This document shows, in pieces, positions 1 to 9,678 of a stretch of 64,000 nucleotides of DNA; within the stretch, counting starts at the first letter, position 1; each line of letters begins with the position of its first letter. Below the pieces are notes generated by a model. The model saw nothing but the letters and a program-made list of their open reading frames with translations, had not been told where the DNA came from and did no database searches. The position numbers and the translations under genes were made by a program. The DNA comes from Actinoplanes sp. DH11 (GTDB lineage: Bacteria; Actinomycetota; Actinomycetes; Mycobacteriales; Micromonosporaceae): positions 62,001-126,000 of the forward strand of contig NZ_JAHWGU010000009.1 in NCBI RefSeq assembly GCF_020873875.1, in the 5' to 3' direction.

Positions 1-1632
1 GTTGCGGCGGATCGTCTCGTCGTTCACGGAAAGGCTGGAGCCGACCGGCGCGAGAGCCACACCCCAGCCGGAGCGGCCGCAGTGCCGGCAGTAGATCGCC
101 GGGAACGACGGCCTCAGGTCCTCACTGTCGCCGCCGCCCACGGGCGGGCCGTCGTCACCCCACCGGAACCTGGCGGTCGTGTCGGCGGCACGATCGATGC
201 GAGTCAGTTCGCGAACCCACATGTGCACGTCCACCGAAAGCGCGTCACGCCCGGCGACCGCCCGCACATGCCCGAGCATCGCGACGATCGCCGAGATGGC
301 CTGCCGCCATTCGTCGTCGACACCGCCGGCGGCGACGCTCGACGTGGTGCGCCTGCTGTCCCGCCCCACGATCCGGCGAACCAGATCGTCGATGCTGACG
401 GCGTCCCGTGTCTCGAAGGCGAGTTCCTGCACCAGCGGGTGAGCCTTCGTCAGCGCCAGCAACAGTTCCGGGCCGGCTTCGTCGACGGCGCTTTCCGCGC
501 CGGCCCAGAGCCAATCCATCACGGTACGGGCCAGGCGTGCCCCGTCCGGGTCGGAGCCCAGCGCCCGAACCCGCTCACAGACATCGGCCACGTGGAAATC
601 GTCGGGAAGCGTGAATCCGGCGGCCCCCACCAGGGCATCCGCGTCGCCCACCCACTCCTCGAGGTCCTGCCGCGACTCGGTGACCACCGCGTCCGCCGGG
701 AACGACTCGCCGAAGACGGTCTCCGCGAACTCCAGCATCACGGCGGGGTCACCCCTGTCACCGAGGGTGGCCGAGGTGGCGATCGGCGTGATCCGGCCCA
801 GCGGCCGGCCCCGGTCCTCGCCGGTCAGAATCGGGTCGTCCGCACGCCAGTGACTCTTGAGTGTCAGCCCGAGCCGGCGCAGCAGCATGGCAACGTCGGT
901 GCCTTGCGCGCCGTCGTAGGTGTGGAATTCGTCCAGGACGAGGTACCGCAGGCTGGTCGCCGACCTCTGCCAGAGATTCTGGTCCTGGTTGCGCAGCAGC
1001 AGCTGGTCGAGCATTTTGTAGTTGGTGAGCAGGATGTCCGGTGCCGAGTCCCGGATCACGCCCCGGTCGGTGATCAGCCCATCCTTGCTGACCATGGTCC
1101 GCGGCGCGCCCTTCTCACCCGTGTAGATCGCCGCCGTGATCGACGCCAGCTCCGGATGGCTGGTCAGCATGTCAGCGAGACGTTTCGCCTGGTCGTTGGC
1201 GAGCGCGTTCATCGGGTACAGGATCAGCGCCTTGGTGCCGGTGACACCTTCCAGCCGCGCCCGGCGCACGTGATCCAGGATCGGGTAGAGGAATGCCTCC
1301 GTCTTACCCGACCCGGTCCCGGTGGTGACAAGCGTCGGCTGCGGGCGCCGCCCGCCCATCGACGACAGCCTCGCGAAAGCCGCGGCCTGATGGCCGTACG
1401 GCGGAAAACCCGCGTACCAGCCCAGGTGCTCGCGCCAGCCGTCCGCCGCCGGCCGGAACGGCAGCCGGAGCCGAACATACGGGCCCTTGAACATCCCGGT
1501 CACCGGGTCGGACAGGAACTGGTCGAGCGCGTCGCGGGCGTCGGTGTCGGTGAGCGCGAACGTCGTCGTCAGGTAGGCGGTCAGACTCTGCCGGACGTTC
1601 CCCGCCTGAACAGTAGGCAGCAGCTCCGTCAC
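1..1632 (-). CDS. drmA: DISARM helicase DrmA, N-terminal part (runs off left edge)
   Basis: About 544 N-terminal codons are visible and the frame is still open at base 1. The protein shows a P-loop TGTGSGKTEAF near residues 101-111, an ILYPMNALANDQAKR helicase motif, a DEFHTYDG Walker B box near residue 232, and a YCRHCG zinc-like motif near residue 512. This order is that of DUF1998-associated superfamily 2 helicases, of which DrmA is the DISARM member. The GTG start (1632) overlaps the stop of the methylase gene as GTGA, so the two are translationally coupled. In DISARM, DrmA works with DrmB to restrict phage DNA. That role is inferred from family and operon, because drmB and drmC would lie beyond the left edge and cannot be seen. 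Confidence 0.85.
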   Translation of the reverse strand, partial: MTELLPTVQAGNVRQSLTAYLTTTFALTDTDARDALDQFLSDPVTGMFKGPYVRLRLPFRPAADGWREHLGWYAGFPPYGHQAAAFARLSSMGGRRPQPTLVTTGTGSGKTEAFLYPILDHVRRARLEGVTGTKALILYPMNALANDQAKRLADMLTSHPELASITAAIYTGEKGAPRTMVSKDGLITDRGVIRDSAPDILLTNYKMLDQLLLRNQDQNLWQRSATSLRYLVLDEFHTYDGAQGTDVAMLLRRLGLTLKSHWRADDPILTGEDRGRPLGRITPIATSATLGDRGDPAVMLEFAETVFGESFPADAVVTESRQDLEEWVGDADALVGAAGFTLPDDFHVADVCERVRALGSDPDGARLARTVMDWLWAGAESAVDEAGPELLLALTKAHPLVQELAFETRDAVSIDDLVRRIVGRDSRRTTSSVAAGGVDDEWRQAISAIVAMLGHVRAVAGRDALSVDVHMWVRELTRIDRAADTTARFRWGDDGPPVGGGDSEDLRPSFPAIYCRHCGRSGWGVALAPVGSSLSVNDETIRRN

Positions 1633-4600
1633 GAACGCTCCCGCAGCCGCTGCTCGAAGAGCGCATACGCCTGCCGCATGTCCGCCTCCCGATCCAAAGT
1701 GACGAACGGCAACTCGTAGGTCGTTGCGGAGTCCGCCACGGTCTGTTCCTCGACGGTGATGCGGCCCCCCTTCTTTCGCCATGTCGACAGGATGCTCTGC
1801 GGAACGATCCTGCCGTTCTGGTCGAAACGGGTGACCCGGCGGTCGTATTTGGCCAGGACCGAGAACTGGGTCCGGTACAGCGCGCACAACTCGTCCACGG
1901 TGATGTCCGCCAGGATGGCCGTCAGCACGTCGATCTCGAGTGCGGCCTGCCGCCGATCGGCCGCGACCCGCAGCGGCACGTCCGCCGACCACTGCCGGGT
2001 CACGGCGGCCAGAGGCGTGCGTGACGGATGGTCGAACCCGCCGGCCCAGGAGCATCCGAGCAGCGAGTCGTCGAAGGCCGACTGCCACAACTCCGCGTAG
2101 GCGTTCGTGACGCAGTTCAGCCGCATCACCCTGAGCCGGATCTCCGCGGTGAGCGGGCTGTCGGTCACGCAGGGTATCCGGTTGACGATACTGCGCGGAA
2201 TGCTCGACTTCGGGGCGGCGCGAACGAACGAGTCGGCCAGCAGGCTGCCCATCCAGCCGGCCACGTCGATCAGGTTCCGGGCGTCACCGTCCGGGAAACC
2301 GGCGGCATAGACACTCTGCGTCAGGTGCGTGGGTCCCGGCGGGATGATGCAAGGGATAAGTGTTCTCTCGTTCCCCGGGTCGGCCATGCTCCGCCAGGCC
2401 ACCCGGTAGAAGTCAGCGGCCGACACGGTCGAACCCGCGACGGTCCACTGGGGATAGGCGGCCTGGAGGGTGGATCCCCGCCCGGCGCCGAGCGCGAACC
2501 GTGACGCCGGGACAAATCCAGCCGGCAGCGACTCCAGCGGGAGCGGCGACCAGTCGTGGCTGCCGAGCATCGTCTGGTTGGGAACCTTCGCCAACGGCGA
2601 GTGCACCCAGAAGTGTGGTCCCTGCAGGACCACGCTGGGCCAGGACGCGGGCTGGTGCCAGCCCTTGAGGATTCGCCCGCGCTTGGCGTCCGCCGTCTCG
2701 TCCCATCCCAGCGAGTGACTCGGGCCGAGGTCGCCGATCCGCGGAAGCCGGGTGATCTTCTCCAGTACCAGGGCGGAGGACTCGTTGACCGTGTAGATCA
2801 TTCGCGGCGCCCCGCTGCCTTCGCCGTCGGACTCCAGCAGCTCGCTCCAGGTGTCGAGCATGTGCGCGTCGACGTTGATGATCCGTCGGCGGTGAGGGGT
2901 GACGTCCCAGCGATCCTGGTCGTCCTTGAGCCCCGGCTCGGGACCGGAACCGTCGTGATGGAACGAACGGTCGACGGTCACCGGGCTGTACAGCGCTGCT
3001 CCCTGGATGAAGCCGACCGTGCCGGTGGGCGGGGCGTAGATGTGCACACCGAAGCTCACGTGGTGATGGACCTCGAAGAGGTTCAGTTCGTTGCGGAACT
3101 GCCAGTGGCGCCTCAGGCGGTCGTAGGTGGCGGCTCGCAGGTCGCCCGCCTTCTCGTCGGTGAAGTGGGTCTCGGGATGGATCAGGCCGGCTCGCCCGCC
3201 GCTGTTCATGTGGCGCCACACCTGTTCCATGAAGCACCGGTACAGGTCGGGGCGCAGTGCGCGCAGGTGAGGGTACAAGGCTGACGAGGTCAGGGTGGCC
3301 CGGAGCGCCACGATCTCCCCGAACTCGGAGATGTACTGGTCCTGCTCGGCGACGTCGAGCGCGTCGAAGTCGCGGAAGGCGGCGTTCTCCTTGCCCGGTC
3401 TCGCCAGCATCCATCGCGGGTCGAACTCGCCGAGGGTTTCCGACGGCTTCCAGTCCGGGCGGACCCAGGGTGGGTTACCGACCTGGAGGTCGAAGCCGCC
3501 GCGGGCGAAGACGGTGGCGAAGTCAAGGTTCCAGTGGAAGAAGCCCTGGCGTTGGGCGATGCGTTCGCAGACGACGAGCCACGGGTGCTCGCGGAGAACC
3601 GTTCTGATCTCCTTGGCGCCGGCGAAGCCGATCTCCATCTTTTCGGCGTTGCCGAGTTCTTCCCACTCCATGGCGGAGATGAGCGTCTGTCCCGGCGCCG
3701 TACGTTTGCGCACGTCGGGATTGCGGCCGAGCAGTGCCTGCAGGCCTGCGATCCACTGTGCGGTCGTCGGTGGGGCTATCACCTCGCCGTCGACGGTGGC
3801 GGACGCGTCGGTGAGCGGCCAGAACCACAACGCCGTCCAGGCGTCCATCGCGCGGCGCAGGCGGCGGTAGGCGCCTTCCTCGTCGGCCAGCGCCTCCTCG
3901 ATCTGTTCGCGCGTGACCTTTCCGCCCACCGGTAGCTCGCCCGCCTCCCACAGGGGAATCTGCCGGCGGACCTGCTTCTCGGCGATGTCCAGGCGGCGGA
4001 AGGCGATCTGCCACACCGACTCGACGCGGTGCGCCAGTTCGGCGTACGCCTCAATGGTTTGCTTGGTGGGTTTGGTTCTGGTGGAGCTTCGCCAGGCCTT
4101 GAGCTTCTTCGCCGCCTCGGGGGCGAGGGCGGCGGCTTCCTTGGCGTCGGCGGCGGAGCCCCAGCCGTCGGCCGGGAGCAGGAAGTGATGGATGCCGTCG
4201 GTGGCTACCCGGTCTGCCTTCATGTCCTCGACCAGGGAGGTCAGCGGGACCTCGGTGGGTACAGCGCCGAACCACGACTTGTCGGCTACCTGGCTGCGAC
4301 GGTAGACGGCGCGGCGGGCGCCGATCAGGGAGTTGCCGCGGCGCAGGTGCAGGCCGAACCACGGGGCGGACAAACCCTCGACCATGGTGTCGAGCCAGAG
4401 GGAGATCTCGGCGAGTTCGACGGCAGTGGCGTTCAGGTCTACGCCGTAGACGTTGTGCAGCGCGAGGTACGCCTTGACTTTCTGCAGCTCGCGCGGGTAG
4501 TCGTCGGGGTCGATGCGCTTGCCCTCGTGCTCCAGCTCCTTCTGGCGGCGCTTCAGGTACTGCTCGGCGAGCTGGCGGACCGCTTCGATGGCGAACGCAC

Positions 4601-6374
4601 CGGAACCCAGCGCCGGCTCGCAGATCGTCATCTCGAGGATCTCTTCGGCGCGGGTGTCCTCGGTGAGTAGCTCCTCGAGGGCCTGGCCGACGGTGAACTT
4701 GGTCAGTACCTCGGGGGTGTAGTAGGACGCCGACTGCTGGCGTTCGCGACCGGCCAGCCGGAACACGAACGAGCCCTGCTCGTGCAGGACCGGGCGCATC
4801 TCGCCGGTCACCTTGTCGGGCAGCCGCACGAAGTCGTTCTCGTCGATGCCATCGGCGCGGTCGACCGGGACGACCCAGGAGCCCTTGCTCCCGTCGCCGC
4901 CCTTGGCCACCTCGTACAGGTCGGTCTCGGCGAAGAAGCCGGTGTACGACATCAGCCCCTCGTAGACCGCGCCGAGCTGGTTGATGCCCAGTTCCGCGTA
5001 CGAGATGAAGCCTCTGTCCTTGCCCCTCTTCTCCTTGCTGAGCAGCAGGTGCGTGAGCACCTCCTGCAGCGCGGCGTTGCCGAGCCCGACCTCGTCGATG
5101 TGCGTGGTGGCGCTCGGTTCGAAGAGGTCGGCGCGCAGCGGGTTGAACCGCAGACCCTCCGCCGCGACGCTCTCCTCCTCGCCGATCCCGGTCGGCAGGT
5201 GCCCCTCGTCGACCAGGCGGAACAGGGTGCTGAGGGACTCGTAGAGGTGGGTGCCGCCGCGGGCACGCGGGGTGGCGAGCTGCACCTGGACGAGTTCGCG
5301 CAAGCGGTCGAGGCTGTAACCCTGGTCGTAGGCGGGTTCCCCGATGGGCAGGACGCTCAGCTCGGGGGACGCTTCGGCGTACAGGAGGAAGAGGATGCGG
5401 TAGAGGAAGCGCAGGGACTGCTTGGCCAGCGGCTGCGCCTCGGAGCCGGGCAGCGGCTCCAGGCCTTTCGCCCGGCGCCGGGCGACGACCTCATTGGCGA
5501 TGATCTCGATGGAGAGGCGTACGCCGTCGCGCAGGTCCTTGGAGACGCCGACCGTGTGCTTGATCGATTCTTCGAGGACGCCGCTCCACCACAGGTTGCC
5601 GTCGGCGTCCGGGGCGACCGAGGCGGCGCTGAGGCAGGTGAGGGCCCGGTCGATCTCCCCGCCGCGCTTGGTGTCGTTGCGCTCGCAGATGAGCTGCAGA
5701 TCGATGGCCAGGTAGCGGCCTTCGGCCCAGCGCGAGGCCTCGGTCAGAACAACCCAGCGGCCGGCCAGGATGAGCACCAGGTCGGGTGCGTCGTCGTCGA
5801 CGAACAGGGCGGAGACGAGCCGGGCAGCCGAGGTCAGCTCGTCGCCGTCCTCGTGGAGGCGCACCGGCCGGGCCAAAGTCGGGGCGTCCTTCGCGATGAC
5901 GTCTTCGACCCCGCTGACCGGCTGGGCGAGGACGACGACCAGAGGCGAACGATCGGTGATGCCAGGCGCGGAGATGCGCAGCACCGGTCCCTGACTGTCC
6001 GGGTTCTGTTCGTCCGGCACCTGTCCGTCAGGCTTCGGTGTCCGGACGGACAGGCCGTGACCCCGGAGTTCCAATATGTCGATGATGCGTTCGTAGATCG
6101 ATGCGACGGCGTCGGCCATCGTGCGCGTGTCGGTCGCGCCGACGCCGGCCTCCGTCTCGGCCAGCTCGGTCAGTTTCGCCAGATCGGCTTCCAGTTCCTG
6201 GCGAGCCTCGGTGAACCGGCTGCGCGGCGTCGGGCGCTTCTCGGCCGCCTCCGCGTCCCACTCCTTACGGCGTGCGAGCACGCGCGCCTGAAACGACTCC
6301 TTGGTGACGTCGGTCGTGAAGTAATGCTCGGAGATCCAGCCCTCACCGACCAGGATCGCGTCGGAAACACTCAT
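1629..6374 (-). CDS. drmMI: DISARM adenine-specific DNA methyltransferase DrmMI
   Basis: This 1,581-residue protein has the SAM-binding motif CEPALGSGAFAIEA near residue 585 and the N6-adenine catalytic motif NPPW near residue 966. Between them lies VYGVDLNATAVELAEISLWL, typical of Eco57I-like and type IIG methylases. The long N-terminal region (1-550) has no recognisable nuclease motif. The start ATG overlaps the stop of the upstream SNF2 helicase gene by ATGA, and its own stop overlaps the GTG of drmA. In class 1 DISARM this enzyme methylates host DNA to mark it as self. Size, motifs and neighbours agree with DrmMI; a stand-alone type IIG enzyme is less likely given the flanking helicases. 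Confidence 0.85.
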   Translation of the reverse strand: MSVSDAILVGEGWISEHYFTTDVTKESFQARVLARRKEWDAEAAEKRPTPRSRFTEARQELEADLAKLTELAETEAGVGATDTRTMADAVASIYERIIDILELRGHGLSVRTPKPDGQVPDEQNPDSQGPVLRISAPGITDRSPLVVVLAQPVSGVEDVIAKDAPTLARPVRLHEDGDELTSAARLVSALFVDDDAPDLVLILAGRWVVLTEASRWAEGRYLAIDLQLICERNDTKRGGEIDRALTCLSAASVAPDADGNLWWSGVLEESIKHTVGVSKDLRDGVRLSIEIIANEVVARRRAKGLEPLPGSEAQPLAKQSLRFLYRILFLLYAEASPELSVLPIGEPAYDQGYSLDRLRELVQVQLATPRARGGTHLYESLSTLFRLVDEGHLPTGIGEEESVAAEGLRFNPLRADLFEPSATTHIDEVGLGNAALQEVLTHLLLSKEKRGKDRGFISYAELGINQLGAVYEGLMSYTGFFAETDLYEVAKGGDGSKGSWVVPVDRADGIDENDFVRLPDKVTGEMRPVLHEQGSFVFRLAGRERQQSASYYTPEVLTKFTVGQALEELLTEDTRAEEILEMTICEPALGSGAFAIEAVRQLAEQYLKRRQKELEHEGKRIDPDDYPRELQKVKAYLALHNVYGVDLNATAVELAEISLWLDTMVEGLSAPWFGLHLRRGNSLIGARRAVYRRSQVADKSWFGAVPTEVPLTSLVEDMKADRVATDGIHHFLLPADGWGSAADAKEAAALAPEAAKKLKAWRSSTRTKPTKQTIEAYAELAHRVESVWQIAFRRLDIAEKQVRRQIPLWEAGELPVGGKVTREQIEEALADEEGAYRRLRRAMDAWTALWFWPLTDASATVDGEVIAPPTTAQWIAGLQALLGRNPDVRKRTAPGQTLISAMEWEELGNAEKMEIGFAGAKEIRTVLREHPWLVVCERIAQRQGFFHWNLDFATVFARGGFDLQVGNPPWVRPDWKPSETLGEFDPRWMLARPGKENAAFRDFDALDVAEQDQYISEFGEIVALRATLTSSALYPHLRALRPDLYRCFMEQVWRHMNSGGRAGLIHPETHFTDEKAGDLRAATYDRLRRHWQFRNELNLFEVHHHVSFGVHIYAPPTGTVGFIQGAALYSPVTVDRSFHHDGSGPEPGLKDDQDRWDVTPHRRRIINVDAHMLDTWSELLESDGEGSGAPRMIYTVNESSALVLEKITRLPRIGDLGPSHSLGWDETADAKRGRILKGWHQPASWPSVVLQGPHFWVHSPLAKVPNQTMLGSHDWSPLPLESLPAGFVPASRFALGAGRGSTLQAAYPQWTVAGSTVSAADFYRVAWRSMADPGNERTLIPCIIPPGPTHLTQSVYAAGFPDGDARNLIDVAGWMGSLLADSFVRAAPKSSIPRSIVNRIPCVTDSPLTAEIRLRVMRLNCVTNAYAELWQSAFDDSLLGCSWAGGFDHPSRTPLAAVTRQWSADVPLRVAADRRQAALEIDVLTAILADITVDELCALYRTQFSVLAKYDRRVTRFDQNGRIVPQSILSTWRKKGGRITVEEQTVADSATTYELPFVTLDREADMRQAYALFEQRLRERS

Positions 6375-9238
6375 GCCTGCACCCCCGTGGTCGGCGTGAC
6401 GACCAGCAGCGGGCGCACCAGCTGCCGGTCAGGATTCATCTCGGCGACCAGCTTCTGTTCCTGCTCGATGCTGACCCGGCGTTGTTTGAGGTCCGGGCGC
6501 TGGGCCTGTTTGTCGGCGGCCTGCTGCCATGCGCTCAGCCGTCCCGACCACTGCTCGATCCGCTCTGCGACGTCCTTCTCCGCGGCGGTGAACACGCCTC
6601 TCATCTGTGCGCGTGACCGTTCCACCGCCGGCTCGATGAAGGCACGCAGCGTTGCGGCGTGGGGCACTGGACCGGGATTCGCCCGAGTGGTGTTCCAGCC
6701 GAGGTGAGCGAGTGCCGCAGCCGCTGACTGATGCACCTCCATCAGCGCGAACGACAAGTCGTCCGGCATCGGGAAGGCCGCGGTCAGCCAGGTCGCCGAG
6801 ACCACCTGGCCGCGCCGGTTGGTGAGGGTGCCCAGCAGCAGGACCGTCAGGTCCTCCATGTCGCCGCGAACGGCGAACACCTGGTTGCGGCCGAGTCCGG
6901 CCAGCGCGCGGTCGGACGCCCAGTCGAGCACCGGGTGCAGCGGGCTCAAGAAATGTGCGTCCGGCCAGCTCGACCCGTTGTCGTCGCGCAGCGCCTCGCT
7001 CAGCCGATCCTGGCCTCGCGCGAACGTGGTCGCCAGCACCAGCTTCTCGATGACCCGCCGGTCGGCGAGATAGCTCTGCGGCAGCACGTCGAGTCGTTGC
7101 GCGAGGTCGGGTGGCGGTGTCAGCTCGGCGGTGCCGAAAGCGGCGTTCCGGCGCCAGGAGACACCGTTGTTGCTCAGCGGCTTCGTCGGATCGATGAACG
7201 CCGCGTGCAGTGCCTCGTCGAGGTAGGAGATGTCGTCCGGGTAGAGCCCTGAGCCGGCCGTTTCCGTCTCCGGCGCCGCTGGTTCGTCCTCGCTGTCCTC
7301 GCCGCCTTCGTAGCTGAGGAACATCGCAGTGAGGTCGTCACCGTCCAGTACGTCGTCCGGTGCCCGGACGACCTCGTCGAGCTTCCGTTGTCCGGCAAGC
7401 ACGGCCCGGATGGCTTCCTCCTCGCCCTTGACGTCGTACTTGCCCATCAGGGAGGCGACGTCGCCGAGCGCCCGGTGTGCCTCGTTCTCCTTCTCGACCA
7501 GCTTCGCCAGGACCCGGATGTCGCCGGCGAAGTTCTCACTCGTGGGCTCCAGAAGGAGCGCGGTGATGCGCGGCGGGAACTTCTGCCCGTACCGGTCGAT
7601 GCGGCCGTTGCGCTGCTCGATCCGGATCAGGCTCCACGGAATGTCGAAGTGGATCAGCTCATGGCACTGGGCGTGCAGGTTGACGCCTTCCGAGGCGACG
7701 TCACCGGTGACGAGGACGCGTACCGGGGTCTGCTCCTGCTTGAACGCGTCCACGATGCGTTGTTGTTCGTCGTCGGGAAGGCCGCCGTGCAGCATCTCCA
7801 CGGCCCCGGGCGGCATACCGAGCGCCTTGGGGAGCTGCTTGTGCAGGGCGGTGAGAGTGGCGACCCGCTCGGCGAAGACGACCACCCGCTTGGGGGAGCC
7901 GGCTGCCACACCCATGGTTTTCAGCTGTTCGAGCAGGCGAGCGAATTTCGCGGAGCCCTGGGCACCCACTTCCTCGTTCAGCGCTGCCAGGCGTTCGAGT
8001 GCGGCACGCTCGGTTTCCCCGGCCGCGTCCTTACCCAGGCGGTCGATGCGCTGCCGGATCGTCTCGGCGAGTGCGGCCGGTGATGACAGGAATGCCTTCG
8101 CCAACGTCCAGGGGAACAGCGACGCGTTCTGTCCGGAGTACGGCGTGCGGTGGCCTTCCGGCCACAGCCACACGCTGTCGAGTTCGTGCGCGACCGCGTT
8201 CTCGGCAGGTGTCGCCGGAATCAGGATGTTCTCCGGTTCCAGCCGCTCGGCCCAGTCGGCGCCGACCGCGCCGGCGACCTCAGGGCTGTGCCGGTGCCGC
8301 CGGATGACCAGGCGCTCGACTTCCGCGGGCACGAGATCGCCGCTCGGCGGAATGGCGGACGGGTCCAGCAGCCGAACCAGTTCCGCGAAGGAGTCGGCGC
8401 GGCCGTTGTGTGGCGTCGCCGACGCCAGGATCAAGGCCTCGGTGTTGCGCGAGAGAAGACGCGCCAGCTTGTTGTTCTGCGTCGACGCGTTGGCCAGATT
8501 GTGCGACTCGTCGATGACAACGGCATCCCACCGCTGCTTGCGCAGGCTGGCGACGTAGCGCTCCGACTTCAGCGTGTCGATCGAAATGATCGCCCTGCGG
8601 AAGTAGGTGAAAGGATTGCGGTTGGCCGGAAGCTTTTGGCGTACGCGCTGGATGCCGGCCGAGTCGAGCCGGACGAAAGGCAGGGCGAACCTCGACCACA
8701 ACTCCTGCTGCATCTGTTCCAGCACGTGGCGTGGAGTGACGATGAGGATACGGTCACCGCGACCGCGCCGCACGAGTTCCGACAGGATCATGCCGATCTC
8801 GAGCGTCTTGCCCAGACCCACGGCATCGGCCAGCAGGATGCGCGGCCGGAGATTGTCCGGGTCGAGCGCCTTGCGCACGGCGGTCTGCTGATAGCTCAGC
8901 GGCATGGCCAACGCCTGCGTGGAGACGGCCAGGGAGCGGTCACCGAGGGGTACGGCTGTCTTGCGGAAAGTGGACTCCAGCCAGAGCCGGGCCTTGCGGT
9001 ATTGCGGGCTGTCGTCGGCGACCACGTCGGCGGACGCCGGATCCAGTGGCTCGATGTCGTCGAGGCTGTCGAAGAAGCTGGCAGTGGTGTCACGGACCAA
9101 TTCACTCAGTCCGCGAACACGGACCAGCGGCCCGTCCGCGGTTTCCTCGACCGCATCGACCAGCCATTCCTCGTCACGGATGACGACGACTGACCCCGGC
9201 GCCACATCGAGCTTTGCTCCGGAACGGACGTCTTCCAT
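6371..9238 (-). CDS. drmD: DISARM SNF2-like helicase DrmD
   Basis: This 955-residue SNF2/RapA-type helicase has motif I DAVGLGKT near residues 136-143, TPRHVLEQMQQELW (Ia), DESHNLANAST (motif II) near 240, SATPHNGRADSF (III), and EGVNLH plus QRNGRIDRYGQ (V and VI) near 510-545. DrmD is the signature of class 1 DISARM, where it is encoded next to drmMI. ATG 9238 was chosen over an upstream in-frame start at 9319 because a GGGGA ribosome site sits about 8 bases before it and the upstream codons look non-coding. The stop overlaps the drmMI start (ATGA), giving a drmD-drmMI-drmA operon. Confidence 0.85.
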   Translation of the reverse strand: MEDVRSGAKLDVAPGSVVVIRDEEWLVDAVEETADGPLVRVRGLSELVRDTTASFFDSLDDIEPLDPASADVVADDSPQYRKARLWLESTFRKTAVPLGDRSLAVSTQALAMPLSYQQTAVRKALDPDNLRPRILLADAVGLGKTLEIGMILSELVRRGRGDRILIVTPRHVLEQMQQELWSRFALPFVRLDSAGIQRVRQKLPANRNPFTYFRRAIISIDTLKSERYVASLRKQRWDAVVIDESHNLANASTQNNKLARLLSRNTEALILASATPHNGRADSFAELVRLLDPSAIPPSGDLVPAEVERLVIRRHRHSPEVAGAVGADWAERLEPENILIPATPAENAVAHELDSVWLWPEGHRTPYSGQNASLFPWTLAKAFLSSPAALAETIRQRIDRLGKDAAGETERAALERLAALNEEVGAQGSAKFARLLEQLKTMGVAAGSPKRVVVFAERVATLTALHKQLPKALGMPPGAVEMLHGGLPDDEQQRIVDAFKQEQTPVRVLVTGDVASEGVNLHAQCHELIHFDIPWSLIRIEQRNGRIDRYGQKFPPRITALLLEPTSENFAGDIRVLAKLVEKENEAHRALGDVASLMGKYDVKGEEEAIRAVLAGQRKLDEVVRAPDDVLDGDDLTAMFLSYEGGEDSEDEPAAPETETAGSGLYPDDISYLDEALHAAFIDPTKPLSNNGVSWRRNAAFGTAELTPPPDLAQRLDVLPQSYLADRRVIEKLVLATTFARGQDRLSEALRDDNGSSWPDAHFLSPLHPVLDWASDRALAGLGRNQVFAVRGDMEDLTVLLLGTLTNRRGQVVSATWLTAAFPMPDDLSFALMEVHQSAAAALAHLGWNTTRANPGPVPHAATLRAFIEPAVERSRAQMRGVFTAAEKDVAERIEQWSGRLSAWQQAADKQAQRPDLKQRRVSIEQEQKLVAEMNPDRQLVRPLLVVTPTTGVQA

Positions 9239-9678
9239 GGTCGTCCCCGCTCTATCGAACCGCTGAACCGCGCGGCTGATCGTATACTGATCGCCCCGCT
9301 TGGATGAATGCGCACGCACTATCGGTGAGTGTTTCCGGAAACTTGATCGGCCTATTTTTCAGACTTTCGGATATGTGAATCTGGCCGATCGGAGGAAGTT
9401 GGAAGTCGCGGCGGGAACTGCCCGAAGCGTCGTCGTCAGTGAGTGTCCTGTCTGGACTGCGATTCTTGGCTCGCCTCTCTTCTGAGGATCGTCCGGACGG
9501 CCGACTGTGCGATTCCGCCACCGCATCTAAATTCGAGCGGATCTACATGGACGCACCGTCATGCCGAGCGAACGTCGCATCACAGCGCACCTCCGCGAAA
9601 TGGCGGTGAGTCGTCCGGTAATCGCCACCGGTCATGACGACCACCACCTGAGACACATAGTAAGGATGGAGACGCTGG
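9239..9678. promoter_or_regulatory. Divergent control region between drmD and the Hhe-like gene
   Basis: These 440 bases hold no convincing gene and are visibly richer in A and T than the flanks. They contain a perfect 12-base palindrome GTTTCCGGAAAC at 9331-9342. GTATAC lies inside a GATCGTATACTGATC stretch at 9279-9293; read on the minus strand this gives TATACG, a possible -10 for drmD. The two defence units start at either end, so promoters for both should lie here, but no clear -35/-10 pair can be assigned. Confidence 0.5.

Noticed and set aside
82-1719. 545-residue open frame on the plus strand opposite drmA
   Set aside because: It is the complement of a clearly coding helicase frame; long antisense frames are normal in GC-rich DNA and it has no motif or ribosome site.
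4782-6707. 641-residue plus-strand open frame opposite drmMI
   Set aside because: It crosses the drmD/drmMI junction, and the opposite strand holds methylase and helicase motifs.
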